From Pseudomonas sp. GR 6-02 (lineage in GTDB: Bacteria; Pseudomonadota; Gammaproteobacteria; Pseudomonadales; Pseudomonadaceae), in the NCBI RefSeq assembly GCF_001655615.1, contig NZ_CP011567.1, positions 2,861,001-2,925,000 of the forward strand: a DNA stretch of 64,000 bases, in the 5' to 3' direction. This document shows, piece after piece, positions 53,944 to 63,028 of this stretch. Below the pieces are notes generated by a model. It searched no databases, had not been told where the DNA came from, and saw nothing but the letters and a program-made list of their open reading frames with translations. The number at the start of each line of letters is the position of its first letter. The first letter of the stretch is position 1. Made by a program: the position numbers and the translations under genes.

Positions 53944-55752
53944 TTACTGCGGCGGTTGCCACGGTTCACCGGTGAGATAAGCCCGGAGCAGCGCCCGCTG
54001 GCAGGGCGACATCGAGCGCACCACAGGCATGAACAGCGTGGTGCCTTTGTACGCATCCGAAGTTCGGGCGAGAATGGGGTTCTTGGCGCCCATGACCGCG
54101 TCGGGCTGATTGAGCGGGATGTAGCGCGACATGGCGGGGAAGGCCAGGTAGTGAAAGCGCAGGACGTTCGGGTACATCAGCTCCCAGGTGATGTGGGTGC
54201 CCGCGGGGATGCCGAAGTCGGTCTGTGCGTATTTGCGGAAGCTGGTGAAGTAGCCACTGCTTGGAAGGCCATTGGCCGTGCAGGTCAAGGCGACAAAGCC
54301 CGCCTGGGCGGCAGAACCCGCTTTGACGGTGACCGGGAAACTGATCGCGAGCTGGCCAGGGTTAACGGTCAGCGATGCAGGAAAATCGAGGAAATCCCAG
54401 TATTGCGGTTCATCGTAAACAGCAGGAGCAGCAGCCTGCAGGTCGATTTCGGTGGCTTTGGGGACCGGACCGCCCAAGTACCTGACCTGCAAGGTGATTG
54501 ACAGGCCATTGGGGTAGTCCTCCAGGTAGACGTTGCGCTGATCGGCATACACCCGATAGGTCGATTCGGTGGCTTGCAACGTGGTACCGGCGACCTTGCC
54601 GGGCGCGTTGATCGCCAGGGCGGCGGTCTGCACTGCCTGTAGCTGGTTGGCGGTCAGGGGCAGGTCGACGATGCCGCCATACACGTAGTAGTCGAATAGA
54701 AAGCGGTTGGTCGGGTCCAGGGTGGCCAGTTCAGTGGTGCCTGCGGTGATGGTGACGGGGCCGTAGTTCGCGTTCGGTCCGATAGGGCTGGTGATATCGT
54801 CCCTGACGGCCCTGAAGGTTTGCTTCGGAATGACGTTCACCATGTCGATGCTCAGGTAACCGTTGCCGCCCAGGTCGGCATAGCCGGCATTCCCCGTACT
54901 CTGGTTGACCAGTTGCCGGCCCGGCTGGCAGTTCAGCGGCTCGTCGGCGAAGGCCGGGGCCAGTGTACCGATGACCCTGCCGATGCTCGGGTTGGGGGTG
55001 TATCGGCCGGCGGCATAATCGGCGTCCAGTTGTTCCGTGGTCATCGTGGGGCACATTTCGAACATGACGAAACGCAGGACAATGCCGGTCGCACCCGGTG
55101 CCTGGATGATCGAGCGCAGGCCACTGCTGTTCTGGTTCCAGCTGACGATGCTGCTCAAAGGGAAGGTCAGTTGAAACGTACCGCTGGCGTGGAAAGATCC
55201 CGGCGCATCCATTTTCGCGGGCAACAGCACACGTCCCGCCACGTCGAAACTGCTGCACACGGTATTACTGCGAATCAGCAACTGGATGTCGCTGTTACCA
55301 CCAATCTGCAGGCCGCCGACGAATATCTGGGTGGTCGTTGAGGAGGTGGGGTCCAGGTCCACCATCATCGGGCCGGAGACGGGGCCTTGTCCGGTCACCG
55401 GATCCACCGAGCCGAGCAGATAAACCGGCTGGCCCACCATGTCGCCGGTGGTGCTGATGCTGCCCGGATTGCCCTGGGAACTGATCAAGGCGTTCTGCAT
55501 GTCGACGACATGCTGCCCATAGTGATTCCAGCCGCCAGCGGTGTAGTAGTCGCCGTCGGGCGCGTTGATCATGTTGTTCAGCTGATCGTCGGTATAAGAC
55601 TGAGCAGTCGGCGCCAGGGTCGAGGTGGTCAGGTCGAAGAGCGGCCATTCCTCATTGCCGTCGTAAGGAATGGTGGGGGAGTTGTTTGGCAGGCTGACGT
55701 CCGTGCGGATGCCGCCCCAGAAATTCAGGCGTGGTCCATTGAGAATGCTCAT
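53944..55752 (-). CDS. VioB-N-like protein, copy 2, 602 aa
   Basis: A paralogue of the 796-residue protein upstream in the same operon. The start MSILNGPRLNFWGGI matches the N-terminal signature of VioB-type proteins (MS-I/V-L-x-x-PR-x-x-F/L-x-G). A central VIGTLAPAF...PGRQLV segment matches the VioB GLW...PAGR block. Near the C-terminus FPAMSRYIPL and FMPVVRSMSPCQRALLRAYL match the 'YPxM' and 'MPxTRxLS' block of VioB. The protein stops right after that block, so the ferritin-like C-terminal part of VioB is missing. No signal peptide. The ribosome site overlaps the stop of the heme-protein gene (three-base gap), so the two are tightly coupled. Function unknown; binding or conversion of an aromatic metabolite is inferred. 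Confidence 0.65.
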   Translation of the reverse strand: MSILNGPRLNFWGGIRTDVSLPNNSPTIPYDGNEEWPLFDLTTSTLAPTAQSYTDDQLNNMINAPDGDYYTAGGWNHYGQHVVDMQNALISSQGNPGSISTTGDMVGQPVYLLGSVDPVTGQGPVSGPMMVDLDPTSSTTTQIFVGGLQIGGNSDIQLLIRSNTVCSSFDVAGRVLLPAKMDAPGSFHASGTFQLTFPLSSIVSWNQNSSGLRSIIQAPGATGIVLRFVMFEMCPTMTTEQLDADYAAGRYTPNPSIGRVIGTLAPAFADEPLNCQPGRQLVNQSTGNAGYADLGGNGYLSIDMVNVIPKQTFRAVRDDITSPIGPNANYGPVTITAGTTELATLDPTNRFLFDYYVYGGIVDLPLTANQLQAVQTAALAINAPGKVAGTTLQATESTYRVYADQRNVYLEDYPNGLSITLQVRYLGGPVPKATEIDLQAAAPAVYDEPQYWDFLDFPASLTVNPGQLAISFPVTVKAGSAAQAGFVALTCTANGLPSSGYFTSFRKYAQTDFGIPAGTHITWELMYPNVLRFHYLAFPAMSRYIPLNQPDAVMGAKNPILARTSDAYKGTTLFMPVVRSMSPCQRALLRAYLTGEPWQPPQ

Positions 55753-55755
55753 GAT

Positions 55756-57066
55756 CTATTCCTCGTCCTTGGTGGTTTTGCCGACAGGCGCGTTGGCGAA
55801 TTTGAACATGTAGGAGAAATCGGCCTTGTAGGGACTTTTGACCGGTGTCGCCATGGAGTGGCAATTCATGCAGCTGCTGTTGGGCTGGATGTAGCTCTCC
55901 ATGGTGACGTTGGCCGAGAGCGACGGGGTCGGCTGGCCCAGTGGATTGCTGGGGTTGTCCGGCATCAACGGACGCTGGGTGGTGATGAGCTGGTAGTACT
56001 TCAACACGCTTTTTTGCACGTCCGGGTTGGTGCGGTAATTGGTGTTTACCCCGTTGGTGATCTCGGCAATCGGGGTGACCCGGTTCAGCGGGTTCGGGGT
56101 CTGGAACGTGGTGCCGGGTTTGGGCACGCAGGCCAGTTGTCCGCCCTGAGTCTGCCAGTCGCAGGGTGACTGGTTGAGGCTGACGAGGGGCGCGGTGGGG
56201 TTGAAGTAGGAATAGGTTGTGCCGGGTGTCGGCTGATCGACCCACTCACCGTGTACCAGTTCCTTGGGCGGAACGTTGTCGATCTGCTCGAAGGTCGACC
56301 AGATCCACTGTGGATAGCCATTGACCTTGGTGATGATGTGCAGGCCCACCAGGCCCAGGTAGGCCTCGGTGACACCGCTGCGCTGGCCCTGGTCGTTGAA
56401 CGTGGCCACGCGCGCCAGCATGGTCAGGTAGTGGCTGGCATTGTCGTTGGGGGTGAGGATGCGCCAGCTCGACTTGACCTCGATGACCCCATTGGGGAAG
56501 TTGATGTTATTGGCTTTGGAAACGACGTCGGCGTTATAGAAGTTGTTGTTGACGATGTAGTCGTAGGACGTCTCGTTGGCCGAGATGTCGTAGTAGGTCG
56601 GGTTACCTGCCTGGTCGATCAGCCAGCCGCCGACGGCCTGGTCGACGGCATTCACCTGGGTGCTGTTCTTCAGCGCGGCGATGTTGATGATGCCCAGGCT
56701 TTTGGCGGTCTGCGGGGTATTCCACGGGCCAGGATTGGCACCCCTCGGCAGAAAGATTTCCTCCACGGTCTTGTAGGTTTGCCAAACGGTGTAGCCGGGA
56801 TCCCCAAGCTGTTTGGCGCAGTCGGGATCACCTCGTTGCCCATCCTGTGCGGGCCAGTTCAAAGCGATGAACATCTGCCAGCTGTATTGATCGAACTGGT
56901 CCTGACTGGCGGTGGCGACCGGCGCGGTGCTGGGGGGTTGGCAACTCAGGTTACTGGCCTGCGTCGACGGCATGGCCTGTTCTCGGGCCAGGGCCTGCTC
57001 CAGGATCAAGGCCGGCAGACTGGCCAGGCCCACTAACATCACGCAGAAACGGAATGTGGTTTTCAT
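55756..57066 (-). CDS. Secreted single-heme (CxxCH) protein, copy 2, 436 aa
   Basis: A periplasmic protein with a signal peptide (FCVMLVGLASLPALILEQALA) and one c-type heme motif, CMNCH, close to the C-terminus (about residue 400). The long N-terminal part is not a cytochrome c fold and carries YSWQMFIALNWP, YDYIVNNNFYN and GLHIITKVNG. All are shared with the paralogue at the other end of the operon. The pattern fits a heme-bearing enzyme rather than a small electron carrier. It is followed directly by a VioB-N-like gene, the same order as in the first pair. I do not recognise a characterised homologue. Confidence 0.7.
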   Translation of the reverse strand: MKTTFRFCVMLVGLASLPALILEQALAREQAMPSTQASNLSCQPPSTAPVATASQDQFDQYSWQMFIALNWPAQDGQRGDPDCAKQLGDPGYTVWQTYKTVEEIFLPRGANPGPWNTPQTAKSLGIINIAALKNSTQVNAVDQAVGGWLIDQAGNPTYYDISANETSYDYIVNNNFYNADVVSKANNINFPNGVIEVKSSWRILTPNDNASHYLTMLARVATFNDQGQRSGVTEAYLGLVGLHIITKVNGYPQWIWSTFEQIDNVPPKELVHGEWVDQPTPGTTYSYFNPTAPLVSLNQSPCDWQTQGGQLACVPKPGTTFQTPNPLNRVTPIAEITNGVNTNYRTNPDVQKSVLKYYQLITTQRPLMPDNPSNPLGQPTPSLSANVTMESYIQPNSSCMNCHSMATPVKSPYKADFSYMFKFANAPVGKTTKDEE

Positions 57067-57085
57067 GGCGATCCTTCGTCGTTAT

Positions 57086-58003
57086 TCAGGGTTTGCGTTG
57101 CATGAGCTTGTTCCACTGCGCCTTTTGGCCGTTGCTCTGTGACGCCGGTGGCTCGAACAATTGGCAGGGCGGCGGATTCGCCGGGCACATGGCGGCCACT
57201 TGCGCCCAGGTCTGGGCCGGGTCCGGTTTGGCGATGCGGAAGTTGGTGTAGTTCTGGCTGACGATGGGGGCGTTGGCGACGCTGGCATCACCGGAGAAAT
57301 AGAACGATTGCGGATGCCGGTAGGGCGGTTGTCCCGTGACGTTCTTGTAGAAGGCGTAGCCGAACAGGATCGGGCCTTGTGGCGAGTCGACATCCAGGGC
57401 ATAGGCTTGCACGCTGCCATTGAGGTTCTGGCTGCGCGCGGCACTGTAGGGCAGGTGCTTGATGAAATCCTGCCGTGGTGGGTGGTTCATCGGCGAGAAC
57501 ATGCAGCAGGCCGGCATGTCCTTGGGACGGTCCTGGGGATAGGTCAGGAAGTAGGCCTTGTTGCCCAGCGACACGAAGGAGCAGGTGTAGTTGTTGTTCT
57601 TGATCGGGAAGATCGGCAGGCAGTATTTCTCGTAGTGTTCCATCATCGCGCCGAAGCCGTCGCCATCCGGCGGGATGTAGGCGGTGTCGTAGTAACTGGT
57701 GCCGCGAGAGACGGTGTAGTCCGCCGGGGTCAGGGTGGTGGGTGGATTGCTGTAGGGCGGCGGGTTTTTCTCGTAGTTGTGCATCACCCGGTACATGGTC
57801 CAGTCGCTGATCCAGTAGGCCGGGAAAAACGGATCGGAAGGCTCGCCCGGTGCTCGTGTTGCGATGCAATTACCGTTCTGTTCATTGCACCCCTCGGTGT
57901 TGTGCACCCCCATGGTGAAGTACACGGCACCGCTGTCCTGGGCGAAAACAGGCGGGCTGAGCAGCAGGATCAACAGCAACAACCGGTCCAAGATGATTTT
58001 CAT
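57086..58003 (-). CDS. Secreted Cys-rich protein of unknown function, 305 aa
   Basis: A predicted periplasmic or secreted protein. The signal peptide LDRLLLLILLLSPPVFAQ is followed by a mature part with at least eight cysteines (CNEQNGNC, YCLPIF, YTCSF, ACCMF, MCPANPPPC), which suggests disulphides or metal ligands. Other features are HNYEKNPPPY, GFGAMMEHYEKY and KDMPACCMFSPMNHPP. It has a strong AGGAGG site and lies between the two heme/VioB-like pairs, 61 bases after the first and 20 before the second. No paralogue in the window and no family recognised. Confidence 0.6.
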   Translation of the reverse strand: MKIILDRLLLLILLLSPPVFAQDSGAVYFTMGVHNTEGCNEQNGNCIATRAPGEPSDPFFPAYWISDWTMYRVMHNYEKNPPPYSNPPTTLTPADYTVSRGTSYYDTAYIPPDGDGFGAMMEHYEKYCLPIFPIKNNNYTCSFVSLGNKAYFLTYPQDRPKDMPACCMFSPMNHPPRQDFIKHLPYSAARSQNLNGSVQAYALDVDSPQGPILFGYAFYKNVTGQPPYRHPQSFYFSGDASVANAPIVSQNYTNFRIAKPDPAQTWAQVAAMCPANPPPCQLFEPPASQSNGQKAQWNKLMQRKP

Positions 58004-58064
58004 AGGACACCTCCTGTGAAGTACCGGGTGACGGACTCGCCACCCGGTAATCCGGCGTGAAACG

Positions 58065-60455
58065 TCAAAGGTTGTTGTAGTCGCTCATGGAGAGCGTCTT
58101 GGGTGGAAAGTTGAGCTTCACCAGACGTTTGGCCCACAGCTGCAGTATGGCGCGGCGGCTTTGCGACAGGTCTCGGGTGATGGGCATGGCCAGGGTGCTT
58201 TCGTCCTGGTTCTCCTTGTTGATCAATATGAGTAACTGGTCGACGGCGCCCTCCACCCGCGTGCGTGAATCAAGGGGCATGTACTTGTTCATGATGGGGT
58301 AGAGGTAATAGAACGACTGCAGGACCTTTGGAAAGATGAACGTGTTCCATATTTCTTCCGGGGCTTGCGTGGAGGTGCATATGCCGTTCCAGGTGTCGAT
58401 GAACTCCTGTTGCAACTTCATGTCCAGCGGCAGGACCCGCAGCGGAGCAAGGAAGTCGACGTAGGCCTCGCCGAGCGGGAAGCTGAAGGGGATGGCCGGG
58501 TCGTCGCTGTTTTCCTTCACGAAGAAGCGCAGGGTGGGGAAGCCTGGCGCCATGCCTGTGTAGCCCAGCTCGGCGATGCCTTGGTCATTGGTGGTGATGA
58601 CGGTATAGGAGCAAACCACCTTCGTTCTCTGGTCGTCGTTCAGCGTGCCGGTGACTGTTTTGGCATTGTCCAGGGACAGGCAGGGGCGCAGGTTGACTGC
58701 GATCGGTTTGCCGGAAACGAGGAAATCTTGATAGCCGATCGGGTTGCCGCTGGGTTTGGGCACGTCCTCCAAGGCGGTCAGTCGTCGGCCGCTGCCGGTG
58801 CTGCGGTAGTGGATGACCGGGGCAGCGTCGATGAACTGGGGCAGGTTGGCCGTGTTCTTTGCGCGGTCCGTCGGGTTGTCATAGAACAGGGTGAAGTTGG
58901 CCGCGTTGCTGAACGCCAGATAGTAGTCGCTGCTGGTCACCATGTAGGGGTTGCCATATTCGGCCACCCACAGTGTGGTGTTGGCGGCCGGCTTGCCATC
59001 GTTCTGCACCATGATGTGCAGCGTCTTGTGGTCACCAACGTCAACGAAGCTGCCGCTTTCGATCACCTCGGCGGTCCATGTCTGCTGGATGGCGGCGCGG
59101 GTGGGGGGAGCGCCGTTCTTGCCCAGCTGACGTAGAATCAGGGGACCGGATTGCAATACACCCTTGGTATAGTCATTGAGGGAGATATCGAGAATACCCG
59201 AGCGCTGGTTGAAGGCTGCTTGCCGGTAGTCCACGTAGTTCAAGATGACCGCCGGCTTGAATGTTCCATCCACCTCGGCGCCCAAATGGTAGGTACCGGC
59301 GTTGAATTTTTCCGGGACGGGGATATCGACCATGGCGTCCAGGGGATAGCTCGGAAAGGTGTTGCCCAGGTCAAGTGACAAGGTATCACCGGTAATCTGC
59401 GCCGAGATCACGCCCAACTTGGCTTGTTTTACATCCTGGATATGGAAACTCATTCGGTTCATCGACACCGGTTGATCGGCCACCAGTCGCCGTCCGGCGG
59501 GCGCGGTGGGGTATTCATCGGCGAACCACAAGCCCAGGACCGCTGAAGTACGGCTGTAGGCAGGGTTGAAGAAAATCTCGTTGACGTTGTGCAAGCCCTT
59601 TCTGTAAAGGTCGCGCACATCCGCCATGATGTTCGGGTCGTTGGAACGGGTGTTGGGGCGCTGCGGGTAGTCGTTGAATATGCCGTTCTTGTCATAGCAG
59701 GTCAGGTACACGGAAAACCGGAACATCAGGCCCTGCGCCCGTTGCTCCTCCATCTGCTGCTTCAGGCTGGTCAACAGGGCGGAGTTGCCGGTCGCCCATT
59801 CCAGATTTTCCTTGGGGAAGCAGGTCTGCCAGGTGGTGCTGACGTTCATCAGGCCATTACCCAGGCCTGCCCAACTGAAGTTCAGGAAACGGTCCATCAT
59901 CCGGTACTTGCGGTTGAGGGTCAGGCCGCAGTTCGAGTCCCCCAGCACCAATTTGTCGAAGTACAGCGCCGTGAACGTGTTTTGCCATGGGCTGATGTCC
60001 ACGAAGCGCGCCGGGGTCGGGGTATTGCTGCCCAGGGGGCTGCCGAGCAACTGGTATTGTTTGCCGACCAGCGGGTCCTGGCTGATGTAGTTATTGATCT
60101 TCAATTCGCCGCCGATGACGGTCGAAGTGGTTTTCCCGTAGTTCACCAGGCCGCAACCGTTGTCGCCGAACAGATCCCATTCGGCGGGCATGTACGGGTC
60201 ATGGTTCGTATTGATATTGTTTGGCACCTGCTGTACGTAGGTCGGCATGTTAGCCATGTACTGCGTCGAGATGGTCCATGGCATCAGTCTGTCTGGGGCG
60301 TTGTGCTGGTCGACGCCGAAGTGCTTCACGAACGGCCAGTTGATGTCCATGTTCACTGCGTCATACAGCGGGAACATGTCGTTGTTGTTGGCCGTCGGCG
60401 GGTTCCAGAACATCTCGCCGTTGAGGTAGATGCGGGGAAAGTTCAGTACGCTCAT
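58065..60455 (-). CDS. VioB-N-like protein, copy 1, 796 aa
   Basis: The largest protein of the ebo-linked operon. It has the N-terminal VioB signature MSVLNFPRIYLNG with PTANNND shortly after, a central AVLGLWFADEYPTAPAGRRLV block, and a C-terminal LYPIMNKYMPLDSRTRVEG ... MPITRDLSQSRRAIL block. Each of these has a counterpart in the first 700 or so residues of VioB, the violacein enzyme that forms the iminophenyl-pyruvate-type dimer. The protein ends before the ferritin-like domain of VioB. No signal peptide. It starts 12 bases after the heme-protein stop with an AAGGAG site. The function is unknown and catalysis like VioB should not be assumed. Confidence 0.7.
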   Translation of the reverse strand: MSVLNFPRIYLNGEMFWNPPTANNNDMFPLYDAVNMDINWPFVKHFGVDQHNAPDRLMPWTISTQYMANMPTYVQQVPNNINTNHDPYMPAEWDLFGDNGCGLVNYGKTTSTVIGGELKINNYISQDPLVGKQYQLLGSPLGSNTPTPARFVDISPWQNTFTALYFDKLVLGDSNCGLTLNRKYRMMDRFLNFSWAGLGNGLMNVSTTWQTCFPKENLEWATGNSALLTSLKQQMEEQRAQGLMFRFSVYLTCYDKNGIFNDYPQRPNTRSNDPNIMADVRDLYRKGLHNVNEIFFNPAYSRTSAVLGLWFADEYPTAPAGRRLVADQPVSMNRMSFHIQDVKQAKLGVISAQITGDTLSLDLGNTFPSYPLDAMVDIPVPEKFNAGTYHLGAEVDGTFKPAVILNYVDYRQAAFNQRSGILDISLNDYTKGVLQSGPLILRQLGKNGAPPTRAAIQQTWTAEVIESGSFVDVGDHKTLHIMVQNDGKPAANTTLWVAEYGNPYMVTSSDYYLAFSNAANFTLFYDNPTDRAKNTANLPQFIDAAPVIHYRSTGSGRRLTALEDVPKPSGNPIGYQDFLVSGKPIAVNLRPCLSLDNAKTVTGTLNDDQRTKVVCSYTVITTNDQGIAELGYTGMAPGFPTLRFFVKENSDDPAIPFSFPLGEAYVDFLAPLRVLPLDMKLQQEFIDTWNGICTSTQAPEEIWNTFIFPKVLQSFYYLYPIMNKYMPLDSRTRVEGAVDQLLILINKENQDESTLAMPITRDLSQSRRAILQLWAKRLVKLNFPPKTLSMSDYNNL

Positions 60456-60467
60456 GTCGTGCTCTCC

Positions 60468-61604
60468 TTAGCGTTGCCACTGGGCATGTTTCAGCGACCA
60501 GACAAAATCCAGTTTCTGATAACCGGTGAAGGCCGTGTCCGGCAGCGGTGTGGTGGGGTAGGTAAGGCCGCCGCCGCTCGGTATGGCGAAATTGAAATAA
60601 CCATCCTGCTTCGAGTAGGCGGCGGTGCCGTGGCAGGCCAGGCAGGACGAATTGGCCTGGAATGCCGATTCCAACTGCGAGTTCGCCAGGACCTGGGTCT
60701 TGGGTTGGTATTCCACGCCGATCAACTCGTATTTCGACAGCTTTGGGTTATTGGCCTGGAACTGCGTATTGACCGGTATGGCAGCCGATGTCGGTCCGGT
60801 GCTGTTTTTCATCGGCGCGGACGGTTGGCCCTTGGTCACGGTGTACTTGCTGTTGTTGACGTTCTCGAAGGTGGTCCAGACCCAGCTGGAATCCAGTTTG
60901 TTGACCACATGCAAGCCGCTCAGCGCCGCGTAGCCAACCTTGTACCCGGTGCCTATCGAGTAATAGGCCTGGGCAACGTAGTAGCCGTCGGCTTCCAGCT
61001 TCTTCTTGTAAGCCATGTCCGCGCCGATCCACAGCCAGGAGGCTTTCAACTCCCAGGCCGTGGCCGGAAAGTTCAGATTGCTCGTCAGGGCGTCCTGACC
61101 ATTCATGTTGTAGACGTTTTTGCTGACGATGTAGTCGTAAGTGTCCTTGGACATCAGCAGTTGAAAGCGCACGACGAGGCCTTGCTGTGCGGCTGGCACG
61201 GCGCCGCCCATTTCCAGGCTCAGCCCGTCGACCTGCTGGGTGGCATTGAGGTTGTGCAGGAGACGGTTCGAGTCCAGCCCCAGGGCCTTGGCTTGTCTGA
61301 GCACCTCGCCCGGCAGCTTCATGCGGCTGTCATACGAGCCAGGGTTGACGCCATTGGCCAGGTAGACCTGGTCGGAAGGCTTGAACGACTCCCACACGCG
61401 GTTGTAACCCTGGGCGTCGGGCTGGTTCAGGCAGACGAACCAGTTCCAGGCCATGGTCTCGGGGTGCTTGTTGAACGCCGTACGGGTCTGGTCGGCACTG
61501 ATTCCAAATTGCAGGAAGTTGCTGCAGTTGAAGTTGTTGGTGTCCTGTGCCTGAGCCAAACCGGCCAAGGCACTCAGAACTGTTATAGAAATGGCTCGCC
61601 GCAT
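60468..61604 (-). CDS. Secreted single-heme (CxxCH) protein, copy 1, 378 aa
   Basis: A periplasmic heme protein. The signal peptide is RRAISITVLSALAGLAQAQ, and a single CLACH heme motif sits near residue 330. It is homologous to the 436-residue protein downstream: AWNWFVCLNQP, TYDYIVSKNVYN, WELKASW, GLHVVNKLD and SSCLACHG have matching segments there. Start: AAGGAG just before an ATG that lies inside the end of the eboF-like gene (22-base overlap), so it is co-translated with the ebo genes. Longer open frames upstream are inside that gene. The redox partner is unknown. Confidence 0.72.
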   Translation of the reverse strand: MRRAISITVLSALAGLAQAQDTNNFNCSNFLQFGISADQTRTAFNKHPETMAWNWFVCLNQPDAQGYNRVWESFKPSDQVYLANGVNPGSYDSRMKLPGEVLRQAKALGLDSNRLLHNLNATQQVDGLSLEMGGAVPAAQQGLVVRFQLLMSKDTYDYIVSKNVYNMNGQDALTSNLNFPATAWELKASWLWIGADMAYKKKLEADGYYVAQAYYSIGTGYKVGYAALSGLHVVNKLDSSWVWTTFENVNNSKYTVTKGQPSAPMKNSTGPTSAAIPVNTQFQANNPKLSKYELIGVEYQPKTQVLANSQLESAFQANSSCLACHGTAAYSKQDGYFNFAIPSGGGLTYPTTPLPDTAFTGYQKLDFVWSLKHAQWQR

Positions 61605-63028
61605 GGAAGCTCCTTGGCATTGGCCGGGTCGGTGTGTGAATGCCCCAGGAAGTGTTCCAGGAGCAGTTGCTTCACTGCCGTGGCCGCAAGGCGCTGGGGC
61701 AACGGCAGATCGCAATTGGTGATGAGCAGCGGGCCGGTGTTCTCGCTGTCGGGCAGGCGACCATGGCTGCCACGGACCAGGCGGGTGTCCAGCGGAATCA
61801 GGTCCATGTAGTAGCGAAAGCCGAGCTTTTTCTGCAGCAGGCGGCGCGCCACTTTCAATTTGGGGAAGCGAATGGCCGGGTCGATGAACAGTTCCAGCGG
61901 GTCGTAGCCGGGCTTGCGATGGATGTCCACGGTGCGGGCAAAGTCGGGTGCCTTGTGATCGTCGAACCAGTAGTAGTAATCGAACCAGTAACCCGGCGCG
62001 GCCACGGTCACCAGCTCGCCGCTGCGCGGATGATCCAGTTGCCAGGCCCGTTGTTCGGCTTTATCCAGCACCTGCTCGATGCCGGGCTGGCGCTGCAGCA
62101 GCGCTTTGACGCGAGGAATGTCTTGCGCCTGCCTCACGTAGATGTGCGCGACCTGATGATCGGCCACGGCAAAGGCCGCGCTGGCGCCAGGGTCGAGCAA
62201 CTCCCAGGTCAGCGATTGGCGCACCTGCAACAAGCCTTCCGAGCGCAACAGCCGGTTAATTGATATGGATTGCTGTACCGCTTCGATCCCATATTCGGAC
62301 AACAGCATCACCGCCGCGCCTTGCTCCTGGGCAAAGGCCAGCAGGCGACCCACTTCACTGTCGATGGCCCGCACCTCGTCGGCAATCGACGGATGATCAG
62401 GGCCCAGTCGCTGCAGGCAATAGTCGAGATGCGGCAGGTAGACCAACTGCAGGTCCGGTCGATCGAGCTGGAATTCGGCGATGGCGCAGTCGACGATCCA
62501 GCGGCTCGATGCGATGCCGGCCGCCGGCCCCCAGAAACCCGGAAACGGAAATTCACCGATCTGCTGCTCGATACGCTCATGCAACGAGGCCGGTGACGAA
62601 TACAGGCCGAACATCTTGCGGCCATCGGCCGGGTAGTGCGGGCGTGGGGTGATGGCCGCATCCACGTCCGCATACATGTTGTACCACCAGAACAACTGGC
62701 TGCAGCGAAAACCCGGGAGTTCGCGCTTGAGCGTCTGCCAGACCTTTTCTCCCTGGATCAGTGCGTTGGGTTGCAGCCAGAAACGCACTTCAGCCTGGTC
62801 ACGAAAATACCAGCCATTGCCGACGATGCCGTGTTCCGACGGCGACGCGCCGGTGAGGATCGAGGCCTGCACTGTAGAAGTGACCGCCGGAAACACCGGT
62901 TGCAGGCTGGCCATTTTCGCCGTTTTCAACAGGGCATTGATGTGCGGTGTCGCCGGCCCCAGCAGCGCCGGGGTCAGCCCGACCACGTTGATCAGCAGCA
63001 GCGGTTGACGCGGGTGATCAGAGGGCAT
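61583..63028 (-). CDS. eboF: EboF-like alkaline phosphatase superfamily protein, 481 aa
   Basis: A type I phosphodiesterase/nucleotide pyrophosphatase fold. The nucleophile Thr region is FPAVTSTVQASILTGASPSEHGIVGNGW, followed by metal-site segments YLPHLDYCLQRLGPDHP and LLSEYGIE. A late GYWFDYYYWFDD is typical of the Ebo-linked subgroup. Its ATG is inside the end of the EboE-type gene (11-base overlap), the expected ebo order. In ebo clusters this protein is thought to help traffic of a precursor metabolite. No signal peptide, so cytoplasmic. The start was set at the ATG of MPSDHPRQPLLLINVVG. Confidence 0.78.
   Translation of the reverse strand: MPSDHPRQPLLLINVVGLTPALLGPATPHINALLKTAKMASLQPVFPAVTSTVQASILTGASPSEHGIVGNGWYFRDQAEVRFWLQPNALIQGEKVWQTLKRELPGFRCSQLFWWYNMYADVDAAITPRPHYPADGRKMFGLYSSPASLHERIEQQIGEFPFPGFWGPAAGIASSRWIVDCAIAEFQLDRPDLQLVYLPHLDYCLQRLGPDHPSIADEVRAIDSEVGRLLAFAQEQGAAVMLLSEYGIEAVQQSISINRLLRSEGLLQVRQSLTWELLDPGASAAFAVADHQVAHIYVRQAQDIPRVKALLQRQPGIEQVLDKAEQRAWQLDHPRSGELVTVAAPGYWFDYYYWFDDHKAPDFARTVDIHRKPGYDPLELFIDPAIRFPKLKVARRLLQKKLGFRYYMDLIPLDTRLVRGSHGRLPDSENTGPLLITNCDLPLPQRLAATAVKQLLLEHFLGHSHTDPANAKELPCGEPFL

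Noticed and set aside
59589..61811. 740-codon open frame opposite the VioB-like and heme-protein genes
   Set aside because: It spans three well-supported genes on the other strand and its translation shows no domain, signal or sensible start.
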